Source of the DNA: Kiritimatiellales bacterium
GTDB taxonomy: Bacteria > Verrucomicrobiota > Kiritimatiellia > Kiritimatiellales > Tichowtungiaceae
DNA length: 10,972 bases
Direction: 5' to 3'
NCBI GenBank assembly: GCA_028692515.1
Contig: JAQUXG010000035.1
Location: 1 to 10,972 of the forward strand
The notes beneath the pieces are model-generated. The model was not told the DNA's origin. It searched no databases and worked only from the letters and a program-made list of their open reading frames with translations. A program made the position numbers and the translations under genes. The first letter of the stretch is position 1. Every line of letters begins with the position of its first letter. Shown one piece after another: positions 1 through 7,442 of this stretch.

Positions 1-2
1 TT

Positions 3-950
3 TTCACCTCCACCCACTGGTATCCGTCGGGGCATCCGGCGGAGTTCGGTGCACTGGCGATTTTTTTCGGTACGGCATTGGTTACACTGGGTGCCGTGCT
101 GGTCGCCGTACCGCTCGGCGTTTCGGCCGCGGTCTGTTTGAGTGACGTGCTTCCGTTTAATGCACGGCAGATTGTGAAGCCGGTGATTGAAATTCTGGCG
201 GCGATTCCGTCGGTAGCTTATGGCTTTTTTGCGCTGGTTGTTTTTGCGCCGCTTTTGCAGAACCACGGCGGCGTGGTGCTGGCGACCGGCGCATGGCTGA
301 TTCTCGCGCCGATGCTGGCTCTACTGGTGGTTGTGGCCGGTGATTTGATTGCCGACCGCTGTCCGGATTCGATGCGCCGCGCCGCCCGCCTGATTTTTAC
401 ATTGGTTCTCGGCGGGGCCGCGCTGACCGGCATGATTCTGCTGGGGAACCGGCTGCTGGGCATTACCATTTCCAGCGGAGCCAATGCGCTGAACGTTTCG
501 ATTATTCTCGGAATTATGGCGCTGCCGACGGTGGTCAGTGTGTCGGAAGATGCGCTGCAGGCGACGGGCCGCGAGCTGCGCGAAGGGAGCTATGCGCTGG
601 GGGCCACCCGTGCGGAAACGATTCTGAAAACCATTATTCCTGCGTCGCTCAGCGGAATTCTGGCAGCCGTGATTCTCGGCGTGATGCGCGCGATCGGCGA
701 AACGATGGTGGTCTGGATGGCCTCCGGCAACGCGGCGCGCATTCCGGAGCCTTGGTATAACATGCTTCAGCCCGTCCGCACGCTGACCGCCACGATTGCC
801 GGTGATATGGGCGAGGCGGATCAGGTGACCGGCTCGGCCCGCTTTCACGTGCTTTTCGCCATGGCGCTTTGTCTGCTCGCCTTTTCTTTTCTGATGAACC
901 TTGCCAGCGAAATGATCATCCGCCGCTCACGAAAGAAATTGGGTAAATAA
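3..950 (+). CDS. pstC: PstC, phosphate ABC transporter permease (5' end missing)
   Basis: This is one of the two inner-membrane channel subunits of the high-affinity phosphate importer PstSCAB. The reading frame is open from base 3, so the true start lies upstream of the window; 315 residues are visible. The TTG at 78 is internal, because the residues before it (W-Y-P-S-G-H-P, then F-G-A-L) match the usual PstC segment ahead of the permease domain. The permease EAA loop is seen as R-E-G-S-Y-A-L-G-A-T-R-A-E, with I-I-P-A-S-L-S-G-I after it and A-I-G-E-T further on. Visible residues about 88-163 form an extra block with two hydrophobic stretches and a charged linker, placed where ordinary PstC runs directly into its next helix. 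The gene ends in a basic tail. It lies upstream of pstA, pstB and phoU, which fixes the identity. The PstC rather than PstA call rests on the order and on the A-I-G-E-T motif. Confidence 0.93.
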   Translation, partial: FTSTHWYPSGHPAEFGALAIFFGTALVTLGAVLVAVPLGVSAAVCLSDVLPFNARQIVKPVIEILAAIPSVAYGFFALVVFAPLLQNHGGVVLATGAWLILAPMLALLVVVAGDLIADRCPDSMRRAARLIFTLVLGGAALTGMILLGNRLLGITISSGANALNVSIILGIMALPTVVSVSEDALQATGRELREGSYALGATRAETILKTIIPASLSGILAAVILGVMRAIGETMVVWMASGNAARIPEPWYNMLQPVRTLTATIAGDMGEADQVTGSARFHVLFAMALCLLAFSFLMNLASEMIIRRSRKKLGK

Positions 951-958
951 ATGAACGG

Positions 959-1026
959 CCCACGAATTCTCACGAATTTTCACGAACGGCTTTTCTGGAT
1001 TCGTGTTGATTCGAGTTATTCGTGGG
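959..1026. repeat. Inverted repeat of CACGAAT-type units in the pstC-pstA gap
   Basis: The left arm carries three CACGAA(T) units with a period of about 10 bases. The right arm carries the complementary units TTCGTG, ATTCG and ATTCGTG. The outer 9 bases, CCCACGAAT at 959-967 and ATTCGTGGG at 1018-1026, are perfectly complementary. A single-stranded transcript could fold into a long imperfect stem around a loop near 987-999. It occupies most of the roughly 125-base gap inside an otherwise tight operon, and no T-tract makes it an obvious terminator. It resembles dispersed intergenic repeats I recall from other bacterial genomes, but copy number cannot be judged from one window. Confidence 0.75.
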
Positions 1027-1075
1027 AAAATTTAATCCTGCTAGATTCAATAGTGAAGATTAGTGGTTGAAAATT

Positions 1076-2422
1076 ATGAGACTTGGAACCCGCAGATTAC
1101 TCGACCGCGCCTTCTCCAGTCTGGGGCTGATCGCCATCGGACTGATGGCGCTGGTGCTGATTGTGATTCTGACGCCGATCGTTTCGAAGGGAACCGGTGC
1201 GTTTGTGTTCCGCGCAACGGTTGAGCATCGCAAGCTGATGTTTGATCAATGGAGCCGCGGAAATCCGGAAAAGCTGGAGAAGGATAAGGAGGCTGCGGTT
1301 GCGGCGCGCGCGCCGGTTTATCAGATGCTGGCTGATTTCGATGCCGAGCTGAAAGCGATGCCGCGCGCGGACCGCGCGCCGTATAAACAGCCATTGCGCG
1401 ATGTCGAGAAGGCTTTAAACGAACTGCTTGGCCCGGAACCGGGAACCCGCACGCCGGTTTTGATGCGTCAGCAGTACGGTGCGACTCGCTGGGATCGCAC
1501 GCAGGTTAAACTGCAGAACGTGCTCTACTCAGAAGAGTGGGACTATTCGAAAACCGGCGAGCTGGGCGTTAAAGTGATGCGTCCGCGTGTAGAAGATTTT
1601 AAGGGAACCAAGCTGGAACCGCTGTTCGGTTATGTAAAAGCGAATATTGATCCGATGATGCGTCCGCGCTGGACGTTCTATTGGCAGTTTCTTTTCGATA
1701 CGTCGAAGGACTCGCACATTTTCGGAGGGATCGGCCCGGAAGTGCTGGGTACAATTTATCTGACGCTTGGCGCGATGCTGTTTGCCGTTCCAATGGGTGT
1801 GATTGCGGCGATCTATCTGTGTGAATACGCCCGCGAAGGGCGGGTGATCAGCTTTCTGCGCATCTGTATCAGCACGCTGGCCGGTGTGCCGAGTATTGTG
1901 TTCGGTCTGTTCGGTCTGGCGTTCTTTCTGAATACGATTCATGTCTCGGATTCCAAGAGCGTTCTGGCCGGTTCGCTGACGCTGTCGCTGCTGATTCTTC
2001 CGACGGTTATTCGCGCGTCGGAAGAAGCGATTCTGGCGGTGCCGCGCGCCTATAAAGAGGCCGCGTTAAGTCTCGGATCGGGGCGCTGGCATACGGTGAT
2101 GACGGTGATTCTGCCCGCCGCGCTGCCGGGAATTCTGACCGGAACCGTGATCAGCATGGGCCGCGCGGCCGGCGAAACCGCGCCGATTATTTTCACCGCC
2201 GCTGTGAGTGTGGGGCGTCCGCTTCTGCCGCTGGAAGCCTTGTCGCAACCGACCCCGGCGCTGCCGTGGAATATTTATAACCTCTGTACGGAACATGAAG
2301 CGGTGGATGAAATCCGTCATGTTCAGTACGGAATGGTGTTCACGCTGGTCGCGGTCGTTCTGCTGTTGAATGTGTTTGCGATTGTGATGCGCGCCCGGAT
2401 TTCGAAAAAGCTGAGAGGATGA
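1076..2422 (+). CDS. pstA: PstA, phosphate ABC transporter permease with a large N-terminal insert
   Basis: This is the second channel subunit of the Pst phosphate importer in the inner membrane. I chose the ATG at 1076 (448 residues) over the in-frame TTG at 1067, although neither has a good ribosome-binding site. One membrane helix spans residues ~15-36. A hydrophilic, charged region follows at ~50-205, and the multi-helix permease domain runs from ~220 to the end. Typical features of that domain are G-T-I-Y-L-T-L near 225, I-Y-L-C-E-Y-A near 246, and the EAA loop E-A-A-L-S-L-G with I-L-P-A-A-L-P-G-I at ~328-353. Ordinary PstA is about 280-300 residues, so the excess is almost entirely the 50-205 block, which should face the periplasm. 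Longer PstA proteins with an N-terminal extension (DUF3333) exist in some proteobacteria, but I cannot say whether this block is related. pstB starts 4 bases after the stop. Confidence 0.93.
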   Translation: MRLGTRRLLDRAFSSLGLIAIGLMALVLIVILTPIVSKGTGAFVFRATVEHRKLMFDQWSRGNPEKLEKDKEAAVAARAPVYQMLADFDAELKAMPRADRAPYKQPLRDVEKALNELLGPEPGTRTPVLMRQQYGATRWDRTQVKLQNVLYSEEWDYSKTGELGVKVMRPRVEDFKGTKLEPLFGYVKANIDPMMRPRWTFYWQFLFDTSKDSHIFGGIGPEVLGTIYLTLGAMLFAVPMGVIAAIYLCEYAREGRVISFLRICISTLAGVPSIVFGLFGLAFFLNTIHVSDSKSVLAGSLTLSLLILPTVIRASEEAILAVPRAYKEAALSLGSGRWHTVMTVILPAALPGILTGTVISMGRAAGETAPIIFTAAVSVGRPLLPLEALSQPTPALPWNIYNLCTEHEAVDEIRHVQYGMVFTLVAVVLLLNVFAIVMRARISKKLRG

Positions 2423-2426
2423 GACC

Positions 2427-3251
2427 ATGAGTGAAGCGATTCAAATGAAACGGGCCGACCGCTTTGCCGGACACGGGGAAGAGGATTTTAGCCTTCGGCC
2501 TGCGCATGTTAAAACCGAAGAGTTTTCTGTTTTCTACGGCGGATTTGAGGCGGTCAAAAAAGTGAACTGCACGTTTCACGAAGGATTGGTGACGGCAATG
2601 ATCGGGCCGAGCGGATGCGGCAAGAGTACGCTGCTGCGCGCGATCAACCGGATGAACGATCTGATTCCTTCCTGCCGCGCGGGCGGAAAAATGATTTTTC
2701 AGGGCGAAGATATTTACCGTAAAGATATTGATGTGGTGTCGCTGCGTATGCGCGTCGGCATGGTGTTCCAAAAGCCGAATGTTTTCCCAAAATCCATTTA
2801 TGACAACATCGCCTACGGCCCGCGGCTGCAGGGAATCAAAAACCGCAATCAGCTCGATGAACTGGTGGAGTCGAGTCTGAAGCAGGCGGCCATCTGGGAT
2901 GAAGTAAAAGACCGGCTGGAGTCCAACGCGCTGGGCATGTCCGGCGGACAGCAGCAGCGTCTCTGTCTGGCGCGAGCGCTGGCGGTGAAACCGGAAATTC
3001 TGCTGATGGATGAACCCACCTCTGCGCTCGACCCGAAAGCTACGGCGAAGATTGAGGATCTGATCGGGCAGTTGCGCGGTCAGTACACCATCATCATTGT
3101 GACGCATAATATGCAGCAGGCTGCGCGCGTCTCCGATTTAACCGCTTTTTTGTATGAAGGTACGCTGGTAGAGTTCGGGGCAACCCGACAGATTTTCACC
3201 AAGCCATTGGAAAAACAGACGGAAGATTACATCACCGGACGATTCGGTTAA
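2427..3251 (+). CDS. pstB: PstB, phosphate transporter ATP-binding protein
   Basis: This is the cytoplasmic ATPase that powers phosphate import through PstC/PstA (274 residues). The nucleotide-binding motifs are complete: Walker [10 protein letters not shown] at 60-68, Q-loop glutamine 115 in V-F-Q-K-P-N, signature M-S-G-G-Q-Q-Q-R at 171-178 (methionine in place of the usual leucine), Walker B I-L-L-M-D-E-P at 191-197, and switch histidine 227. The V-F-Q-K-P-N-V-F-P and S-I-Y-D-N-I segments are typical of PstB. The first ~28 residues are a polar extension ahead of the domain. AGAGGA near the end of pstA sits about 7 bases before the ATG and the genes are only 4 bases apart, so translation is probably coupled. 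Confidence 0.97.
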   Translation: MSEAIQMKRADRFAGHGEEDFSLRPAHVKTEEFSVFYGGFEAVKKVNCTFHEGLVTAMIGPSGCGKSTLLRAINRMNDLIPSCRAGGKMIFQGEDIYRKDIDVVSLRMRVGMVFQKPNVFPKSIYDNIAYGPRLQGIKNRNQLDELVESSLKQAAIWDEVKDRLESNALGMSGGQQQRLCLARALAVKPEILLMDEPTSALDPKATAKIEDLIGQLRGQYTIIIVTHNMQQAARVSDLTAFLYEGTLVEFGATRQIFTKPLEKQTEDYITGRFG

Positions 3252-3279
3252 ACGTTCGATTTGAAAAGAAGGAGATGCC

Positions 3280-3948
3280 ATGTCACGGGTTTTTATTCAC
3301 GAAATAGAACGACTCAAGAAGAAGATTCTTGAGCTGAGCGCACAGGTGGAAGAGGGGTTGATTCTGGCCGTCAAAGCGCTTCAGACACGTGATGAAGCAC
3401 TGGCGAATCAAGTGATCCGCGGCGATTTTGATGTGGATCAGGCGGAAGTGGAAGTGGAAGAGGAGGCGCTGAAGATTCTGGCGCTTTATCAGCCGGTTGC
3501 CACGGATCTGCGCTTCCTGACCGCCGTGCTGAAAATCAATAATGATCTGGAACGCATCGGGGATCTGGCCACCAACATCGCCAGGCGCGCCGTGAAACTG
3601 TGCAAGGAACCGGCCTCTTTGGTTCCCGAGCAGATGATCGAATCGGCAACCCGCGCCCGCGATATGGTGCGCGACAGCCTTAACGCCTTTGTCCGTTTGG
3701 ATGCCGATCTGGCCCGGTCGGTTTGCGCCGCAGACGACCGGATTGATCAGCTCTGCCGTGATATTCGGCAGTTTGTAGAAGAGCAGATCAAGGCGCATCC
3801 GGAACATCTGAAAAGCTATCTGGATCTGCTGCTGGCCTCGCGCAATATTGAACGGATTGGCGACCATGCCACCAACATCGCGGAAGATGTCATCTATTTA
3901 GTTGAGGGGGTCATCGTGCGGCATCGTCCGGCGGACGGAAAAGGCTGA
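3280..3948 (+). CDS. phoU: PhoU, phosphate-signalling regulator
   Basis: This cytoplasmic protein connects the Pst transporter to the PhoR kinase and represses the Pho response when phosphate is plentiful. At 222 residues it has the family length. The internal duplication of two three-helix halves is visible as two matching metal-binding segments: N-D-L-E-R-I-G-D-L-A-T-N-I-A at 88-101 and R-N-I-E-R-I-G-D-H-A-T-N-I-A at 188-201. Their E/D residues bind metal clusters in studied PhoU proteins. Between them is a charged helical region with an acidic patch (V-E-V-E-E-E-A) near 57-63. The ATG has a strong AAGGAG site 5 bases upstream. The gene lies 28 bases after pstB and 60 bases before the response regulator, matching the usual Pst-Pho arrangement. 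Confidence 0.95.
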   Translation: MSRVFIHEIERLKKKILELSAQVEEGLILAVKALQTRDEALANQVIRGDFDVDQAEVEVEEEALKILALYQPVATDLRFLTAVLKINNDLERIGDLATNIARRAVKLCKEPASLVPEQMIESATRARDMVRDSLNAFVRLDADLARSVCAADDRIDQLCRDIRQFVEEQIKAHPEHLKSYLDLLLASRNIERIGDHATNIAEDVIYLVEGVIVRHRPADGKG

Positions 3949-4008
3949 AAATCGGTTGTTTGCCCTCCGGGGCTGGAGTAACTTCAGCGCAGCAAAAGGA
4001 AAGAAATT

Positions 4009-4710
4009 ATGGCCGTTGTAAAACCGCAGATTCTAATTATCGAAGATGAAGAGGATATCCGCGAACTGGTACGCTATAATCTGGAGCGCGACAACTTCAG
4101 CGTCAGCGAGGCGGACTCCGGCGAGGCCGGTTTGAAAGCCGTGTTACAGAAAAAACCCGATCTGATTCTTCTCGATTTAATGCTGCCCGGAAAAGACGGC
4201 CTGCAAATCTGCCGCGAGCTGAAGCAAAACCCCGCGACGAGCGATATTCCGGTGGTCATGATGACGGCCAAGGGCGAGGAGAGCGACATCGTCGCCGGCC
4301 TTGAGCTCGGTGCGGAAGATTATATCGTCAAGCCGTTCAGCCCCAAAGTGCTGGTCGCCCGCGTGAAGGCGGTGCTGCGTCGTAAGACAACGCCTGTTGC
4401 GCCGTCCGGTGAAGACGTACTCAGTATTCACGATATCGTCATTCATCCCGGACGCCATGAAGTGACCGTGAGCGGCAAGCCGGTCGATTTGACGGCGAGC
4501 GAATTCGGGATCCTTCATTTTCTGGCCCGCCGTCCCGGCTGGGTATTCACGCGCTACCAGATCGTCGATGCGGTGCATGGCGAAGACTATCCGGTGACAG
4601 AGCGATCCGTTGATGTTCAGGTCGTCGGCTTGCGCAAGAAACTGAAAAAGGCCGGGGAGCTGATCGAAACGGTTCGCGGAGTCGGCTACCGGTTTAAAGA
4701 TACGGAGTGA
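4009..4710 (+). CDS. phoB: PhoB-type OmpR-family response regulator
   Basis: This is a DNA-binding response regulator, presumably activating phosphate-starvation genes after phosphorylation by the next gene's product (233 residues). The receiver domain at ~6-120 has the acidic pocket I-E-D-E-E-D with D13, the phosphoacceptor D56 in L-L-D-L-M-L-P, T86 in M-M-T-A-K-G, and K108 in V-K-P-F. The C-terminal winged-helix domain (~137-230) shows L-T-A-S-E-F, R-S-V-D-V-Q-V, L-R-K-K-L and the closing V-R-G-V-G-Y-R-F. The ATG is preceded by an AAGGA site about 8 bases upstream. The name PhoB rests on position between phoU and a PhoR-like kinase; from sequence alone it could be any OmpR-family regulator. 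The kinase gene begins 2 bases after the stop. Confidence 0.93.
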   Translation: MAVVKPQILIIEDEEDIRELVRYNLERDNFSVSEADSGEAGLKAVLQKKPDLILLDLMLPGKDGLQICRELKQNPATSDIPVVMMTAKGEESDIVAGLELGAEDYIVKPFSPKVLVARVKAVLRRKTTPVAPSGEDVLSIHDIVIHPGRHEVTVSGKPVDLTASEFGILHFLARRPGWVFTRYQIVDAVHGEDYPVTERSVDVQVVGLRKKLKKAGELIETVRGVGYRFKDTE

Positions 4711-4712
4711 GC

Positions 4713-6491
4713 ATGCATTCTCGGCGCATTTTCTGGCAGATTTACCCCAGCTATCTGATTGTTACACTTCTTTCTCTGATGGCGGTTTTCCTGCTGTCCT
4801 CTTCTGCTGTCAGCCGTTTCTACCACCGCCAGACGGCGGAAAGTCTCGGCTTGCAGGCGGTCTTCATCGAAGAAAAAGTGCGTGATCTCTTTGATGGAAC
4901 AGACCTGACCGGGTTGAATCAACAGGCCGAAATGCTGGGCTCCCGCACCCCGGCCCGCGTCACACTGATTCTTCCCGACGGAACCGTTGCCGGCGATTCC
5001 GAAAAGGCGAACAAGGAGATGGGCAATCACCGTGACCGCCCCGAAATTCAGGAGGCGCTTGCCGGCCACACCGGGCAGTCGCTGCGCTACAGCAATACGC
5101 TGCGTAAAAACATGATGTATGTTGCCGTTCCGGTGCGGCTCAATGACCGGGTCGTTGGCGTCGTGCGTGTGGCTATGCCCCTGACTGCAATGGATCAGGT
5201 TTTCCAGGAAGTTCAGCATAAGATTATTTTCGGCGGTCTGGTCATCCTTCTGCTGGCGGCCGTGTTGAGTCTGCTGGTTTCCCGCCGCATATCCCGTCCG
5301 CTCGAACGGATCAAACAGGGTGCCGAGCGCTTTGCACAGGGCGATTTTTCGCACCGGCTTCATTCTGTCGGCTCGGCAGAAATCGGCTCGCTGGCTGAAA
5401 CCATGAATACGATGGCCGCCCAGCTCGAAGAGCGGTTGCAAACTGTCAGCAACGAACGCAACCAGCGCGAAGCGGTTCTTTCCAGTATGGTGGAGGGCGT
5501 CCTCGCCGTGGATACCACCGGACACATCATCAGCATGAATAAAGCCGCCGCGCAGTTCTTCAGTGTTTTTCAGCCCGATACCGCAACCGGACGAAGTCTC
5601 GAAGAGGTTTTCCGGAATGTCAAATTGCAGAAGTTTGTTGGCGACGTGCTGGAGGGGCAGGATACCCGCGAGTGCGAAATTACGGTGCAGAACAATCAGA
5701 CCTATTATCTGCAAGCACGCGGAACGAATCTGCTCGGGTTGCAAGGCCGCCGTATCGGCGCGGTCGTTGTCTTCAACGACGTTTCCCGCCTGCGCCGTCT
5801 CGAAAACCTGCGCCGCGACTTTGTCGCCAATGTTTCGCATGAATTGAAGACGCCGATTACCTCCATTAAAGGATTTGTCGAAACGCTGCTCGATGGAGCC
5901 ATGAACAATCCGGCGGAAGCTGAACGCTTTTTGAAAATTGTCGCCAAACACGCCGACCGTCTTAACGCCATTATCGAAGATCTGCTGATGCTCTCTCGCC
6001 TCGAACAGGAAGGCAAAGAGGGCATGGAGCTGCAGAATACGGAGCTTTGCGGAATTCTAAATTCGGCCGTCGAAGTCTGTGAGCAGCGTGCTGCCGCGAA
6101 AAATATTACCGTCAACGTCGAGTGTCCTGAGACCCTGACGGCGACAGTCAACCCGCCGCTGATTGAGCAGGCGTTAATCAATCTGCTCGGCAATGCGCTG
6201 AAATACAGCGCGGACGGGAAGTCTGTGACCCTCAGCGCCCGGCAGGAAAACGGCGGCGTTGTGCTGTCCGTAATCGATCAGGGATATGGCATTGAGGAAC
6301 AGCATCTCGAGCGTCTCTTCGAACGCTTTTACCGTGTGGACAAAGGCCGCAGCCGTCAGGAAGGCGGAACCGGCCTGGGGCTCTCCATCGTCAAGCACAT
6401 CGCACAGGCGCCCGGCGGAACGGGTTCAGTGCAAAGTCGCTATGGACACGGCTCCACCTTCTCTATCTTTCTTCCGGCAACTCAGGTTTGA
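4713..6491 (+). CDS. phoR: PhoR-type sensor histidine kinase
   Basis: This is a membrane sensor kinase that should phosphorylate the PhoB-type regulator (592 residues). I placed the start at ATG 4713, which has GGAG 5 bases upstream; an in-frame GTG at 4707 would overlap the phoB stop and lacks such a site. Domains in order are: membrane helix ~8-32, extracytoplasmic sensor ~33-168, second helix ~170-190, HAMP ~191-243 (R-R-I-S-R-P-L-E-R-I), PAS ~253-360, and the phosphoacceptor domain with H376 in N-V-S-H-E-L-K-T-P. The ATPase domain has N494 in N-L-L-G-N-A-L-K-Y-S, D-Q-G-Y-G-I near 522, F-E-R-F-Y-R-V-D near 536, and G-G-T-G-L-G-L-S-I near 551. The large periplasmic sensor differs from the small loop of E. 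coli PhoR and is more like Bacillus/PVC-type PhoR. One oddity is A-P-G-G near the C-terminus, where kinases of this class usually have A-H-G-G. Confidence 0.93.
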   Translation: MHSRRIFWQIYPSYLIVTLLSLMAVFLLSSSAVSRFYHRQTAESLGLQAVFIEEKVRDLFDGTDLTGLNQQAEMLGSRTPARVTLILPDGTVAGDSEKANKEMGNHRDRPEIQEALAGHTGQSLRYSNTLRKNMMYVAVPVRLNDRVVGVVRVAMPLTAMDQVFQEVQHKIIFGGLVILLLAAVLSLLVSRRISRPLERIKQGAERFAQGDFSHRLHSVGSAEIGSLAETMNTMAAQLEERLQTVSNERNQREAVLSSMVEGVLAVDTTGHIISMNKAAAQFFSVFQPDTATGRSLEEVFRNVKLQKFVGDVLEGQDTRECEITVQNNQTYYLQARGTNLLGLQGRRIGAVVVFNDVSRLRRLENLRRDFVANVSHELKTPITSIKGFVETLLDGAMNNPAEAERFLKIVAKHADRLNAIIEDLLMLSRLEQEGKEGMELQNTELCGILNSAVEVCEQRAAAKNITVNVECPETLTATVNPPLIEQALINLLGNALKYSADGKSVTLSARQENGGVVLSVIDQGYGIEEQHLERLFERFYRVDKGRSRQEGGTGLGLSIVKHIAQAPGGTGSVQSRYGHGSTFSIFLPATQV

Positions 6492-6546
6492 TTTTTACAT
6501 GCAAGATGATTTATAAGGGGTCATTGCTGAAAAGGGGTTCTGTAAA

Positions 6547-7422
6547 ATGCCTGACTTGCCACTATTTGATGCGGACAAAATTGCCGCCACCATAGGCATG
6601 CGGACCTCGCTTACACCGACCGAATTATCCACGATTATTCAGGAACGGGATCTCGTTCTGGAACGGATCATTAACGGAACCAGCGATCTGCTGCCCTTCA
6701 GCTTTCTTGAAGAAGGTGTACGCGTCGGGCGGGCCGTCGTGCGAATCACTGTACGGGAAGATAAAGGACGCGGCCCGCAGGTTCTCGGCTACGGAACGGG
6801 CTTTATGGTTTCACCGCAGTTATTAATGACCAATGCCCACGTTTTCCCTTCTGCCGGTCTTTGCAAAGACAGCTTTGTGGAGTTTGATTTTGAATATGAT
6901 GCGTTAGGTAATGAAAAGGCCCCAGACAAGTGGCAGATCCGGCCGGATTTGTTTTTCATGTCCTCACCGCAGGCAGAGTTGGATTTTACAATTGTCGGAC
7001 TCGAAAAAAAGGAAGCCTGTGCAGGCGATCTCTACGGGCATATTGCTCTTCGAGAGAGCCCGGCTAAAGTTAAGCTGGGTGAGCATGTTAACCTGATTCA
7101 ACATCCTCAAGGCCGAAGAAAAGAAGTGGTGGTTCAGGAAAACAAAATCACCAATTTTTTCAAAGAAGGATTTTTACATTACACCGCCGATACCCTTAAG
7201 GGATCTTCCGGGTCTCCTGTTTTTAATAATCAATGGGATCTGGTCGCCCTGCATCATAGCGGCGTGATGAAAATGGACGCAAACGGCAAGCCGGTTATTT
7301 GTGATGGCGCGTGTGTTTTCATTGCGAATGAAGGCGTTCGGATCTCTTCGATTGCGGCCTTTCTGAAAAGCAATGTTCCTGCAGAGCAATATCAGGAATA
7401 TCTTGCCGCCTATTTGTGTTGA
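6547..7422 (+). CDS. Trypsin-like serine protease without signal peptide
   Basis: A 291-residue protein of the chymotrypsin/trypsin fold (Trypsin_2 or V8-like class). The catalytic triad is readable: H98 in M-T-N-A-H-V-F, D146 in E-L-D-F-T-I-V, and S221 in G-S-S-G-S-P. The beta-strand context G-Y-G-T-G-F-M-V-S and I-Q-H-P-Q-G also fits. The first ~60 residues are a polar, probably helical region (L-T-P-T-E-L-S near 22, L-L-P-F-S-F-L-E-E-G near 48) with no signal peptide or membrane helix, so the enzyme is probably cytoplasmic or delivered by another route. Such N-terminal regions occur in proteases recruited to bacterial conflict systems, but I cannot assign a named domain. The last residue is a cysteine. 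AAAAGGGG sits 9 bases before the ATG. The gene follows phoR by 55 bases with no terminator visible, and it converges on the radical SAM gene with only 20 bases between the stops. Codons look more AT-rich than in the pho genes. The substrate is unknown. Confidence 0.85.
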   Translation: MPDLPLFDADKIAATIGMRTSLTPTELSTIIQERDLVLERIINGTSDLLPFSFLEEGVRVGRAVVRITVREDKGRGPQVLGYGTGFMVSPQLLMTNAHVFPSAGLCKDSFVEFDFEYDALGNEKAPDKWQIRPDLFFMSSPQAELDFTIVGLEKKEACAGDLYGHIALRESPAKVKLGEHVNLIQHPQGRRKEVVVQENKITNFFKEGFLHYTADTLKGSSGSPVFNNQWDLVALHHSGVMKMDANGKPVICDGACVFIANEGVRISSIAAFLKSNVPAEQYQEYLAAYLC

Positions 7423-7442
7423 TACGGGAAGCGGCTGAAGTT

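Noticed and set aside
951..1075. CRISPR array suggested by repeated CACGAAT units
   Set aside because: The units are only about 7-10 bases, degenerate and mirrored, with no spacers of regular length.
2340..3107. Minus-strand open frame of 255 codons opposite pstB
   Set aside because: Composition is that of an antisense shadow, and pstB has every ABC motif on the other strand.
3962..3988. Two small adjacent hairpins (GCCC/GGGC and GCTGGAG/CTTCAGC) between phoU and the response regulator
   Set aside because: The stems are short, one has a mismatch, and there is no T-tract, so I do not call a terminator; phoU and phoB are probably still co-transcribed.
4686..5951. Long minus-strand open frame (421 codons) opposite phoR
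   Set aside because: It lies antisense to an unambiguous kinase gene and its translation is rich in H, Q, R and N without any domain; it is a shadow caused by codon bias.
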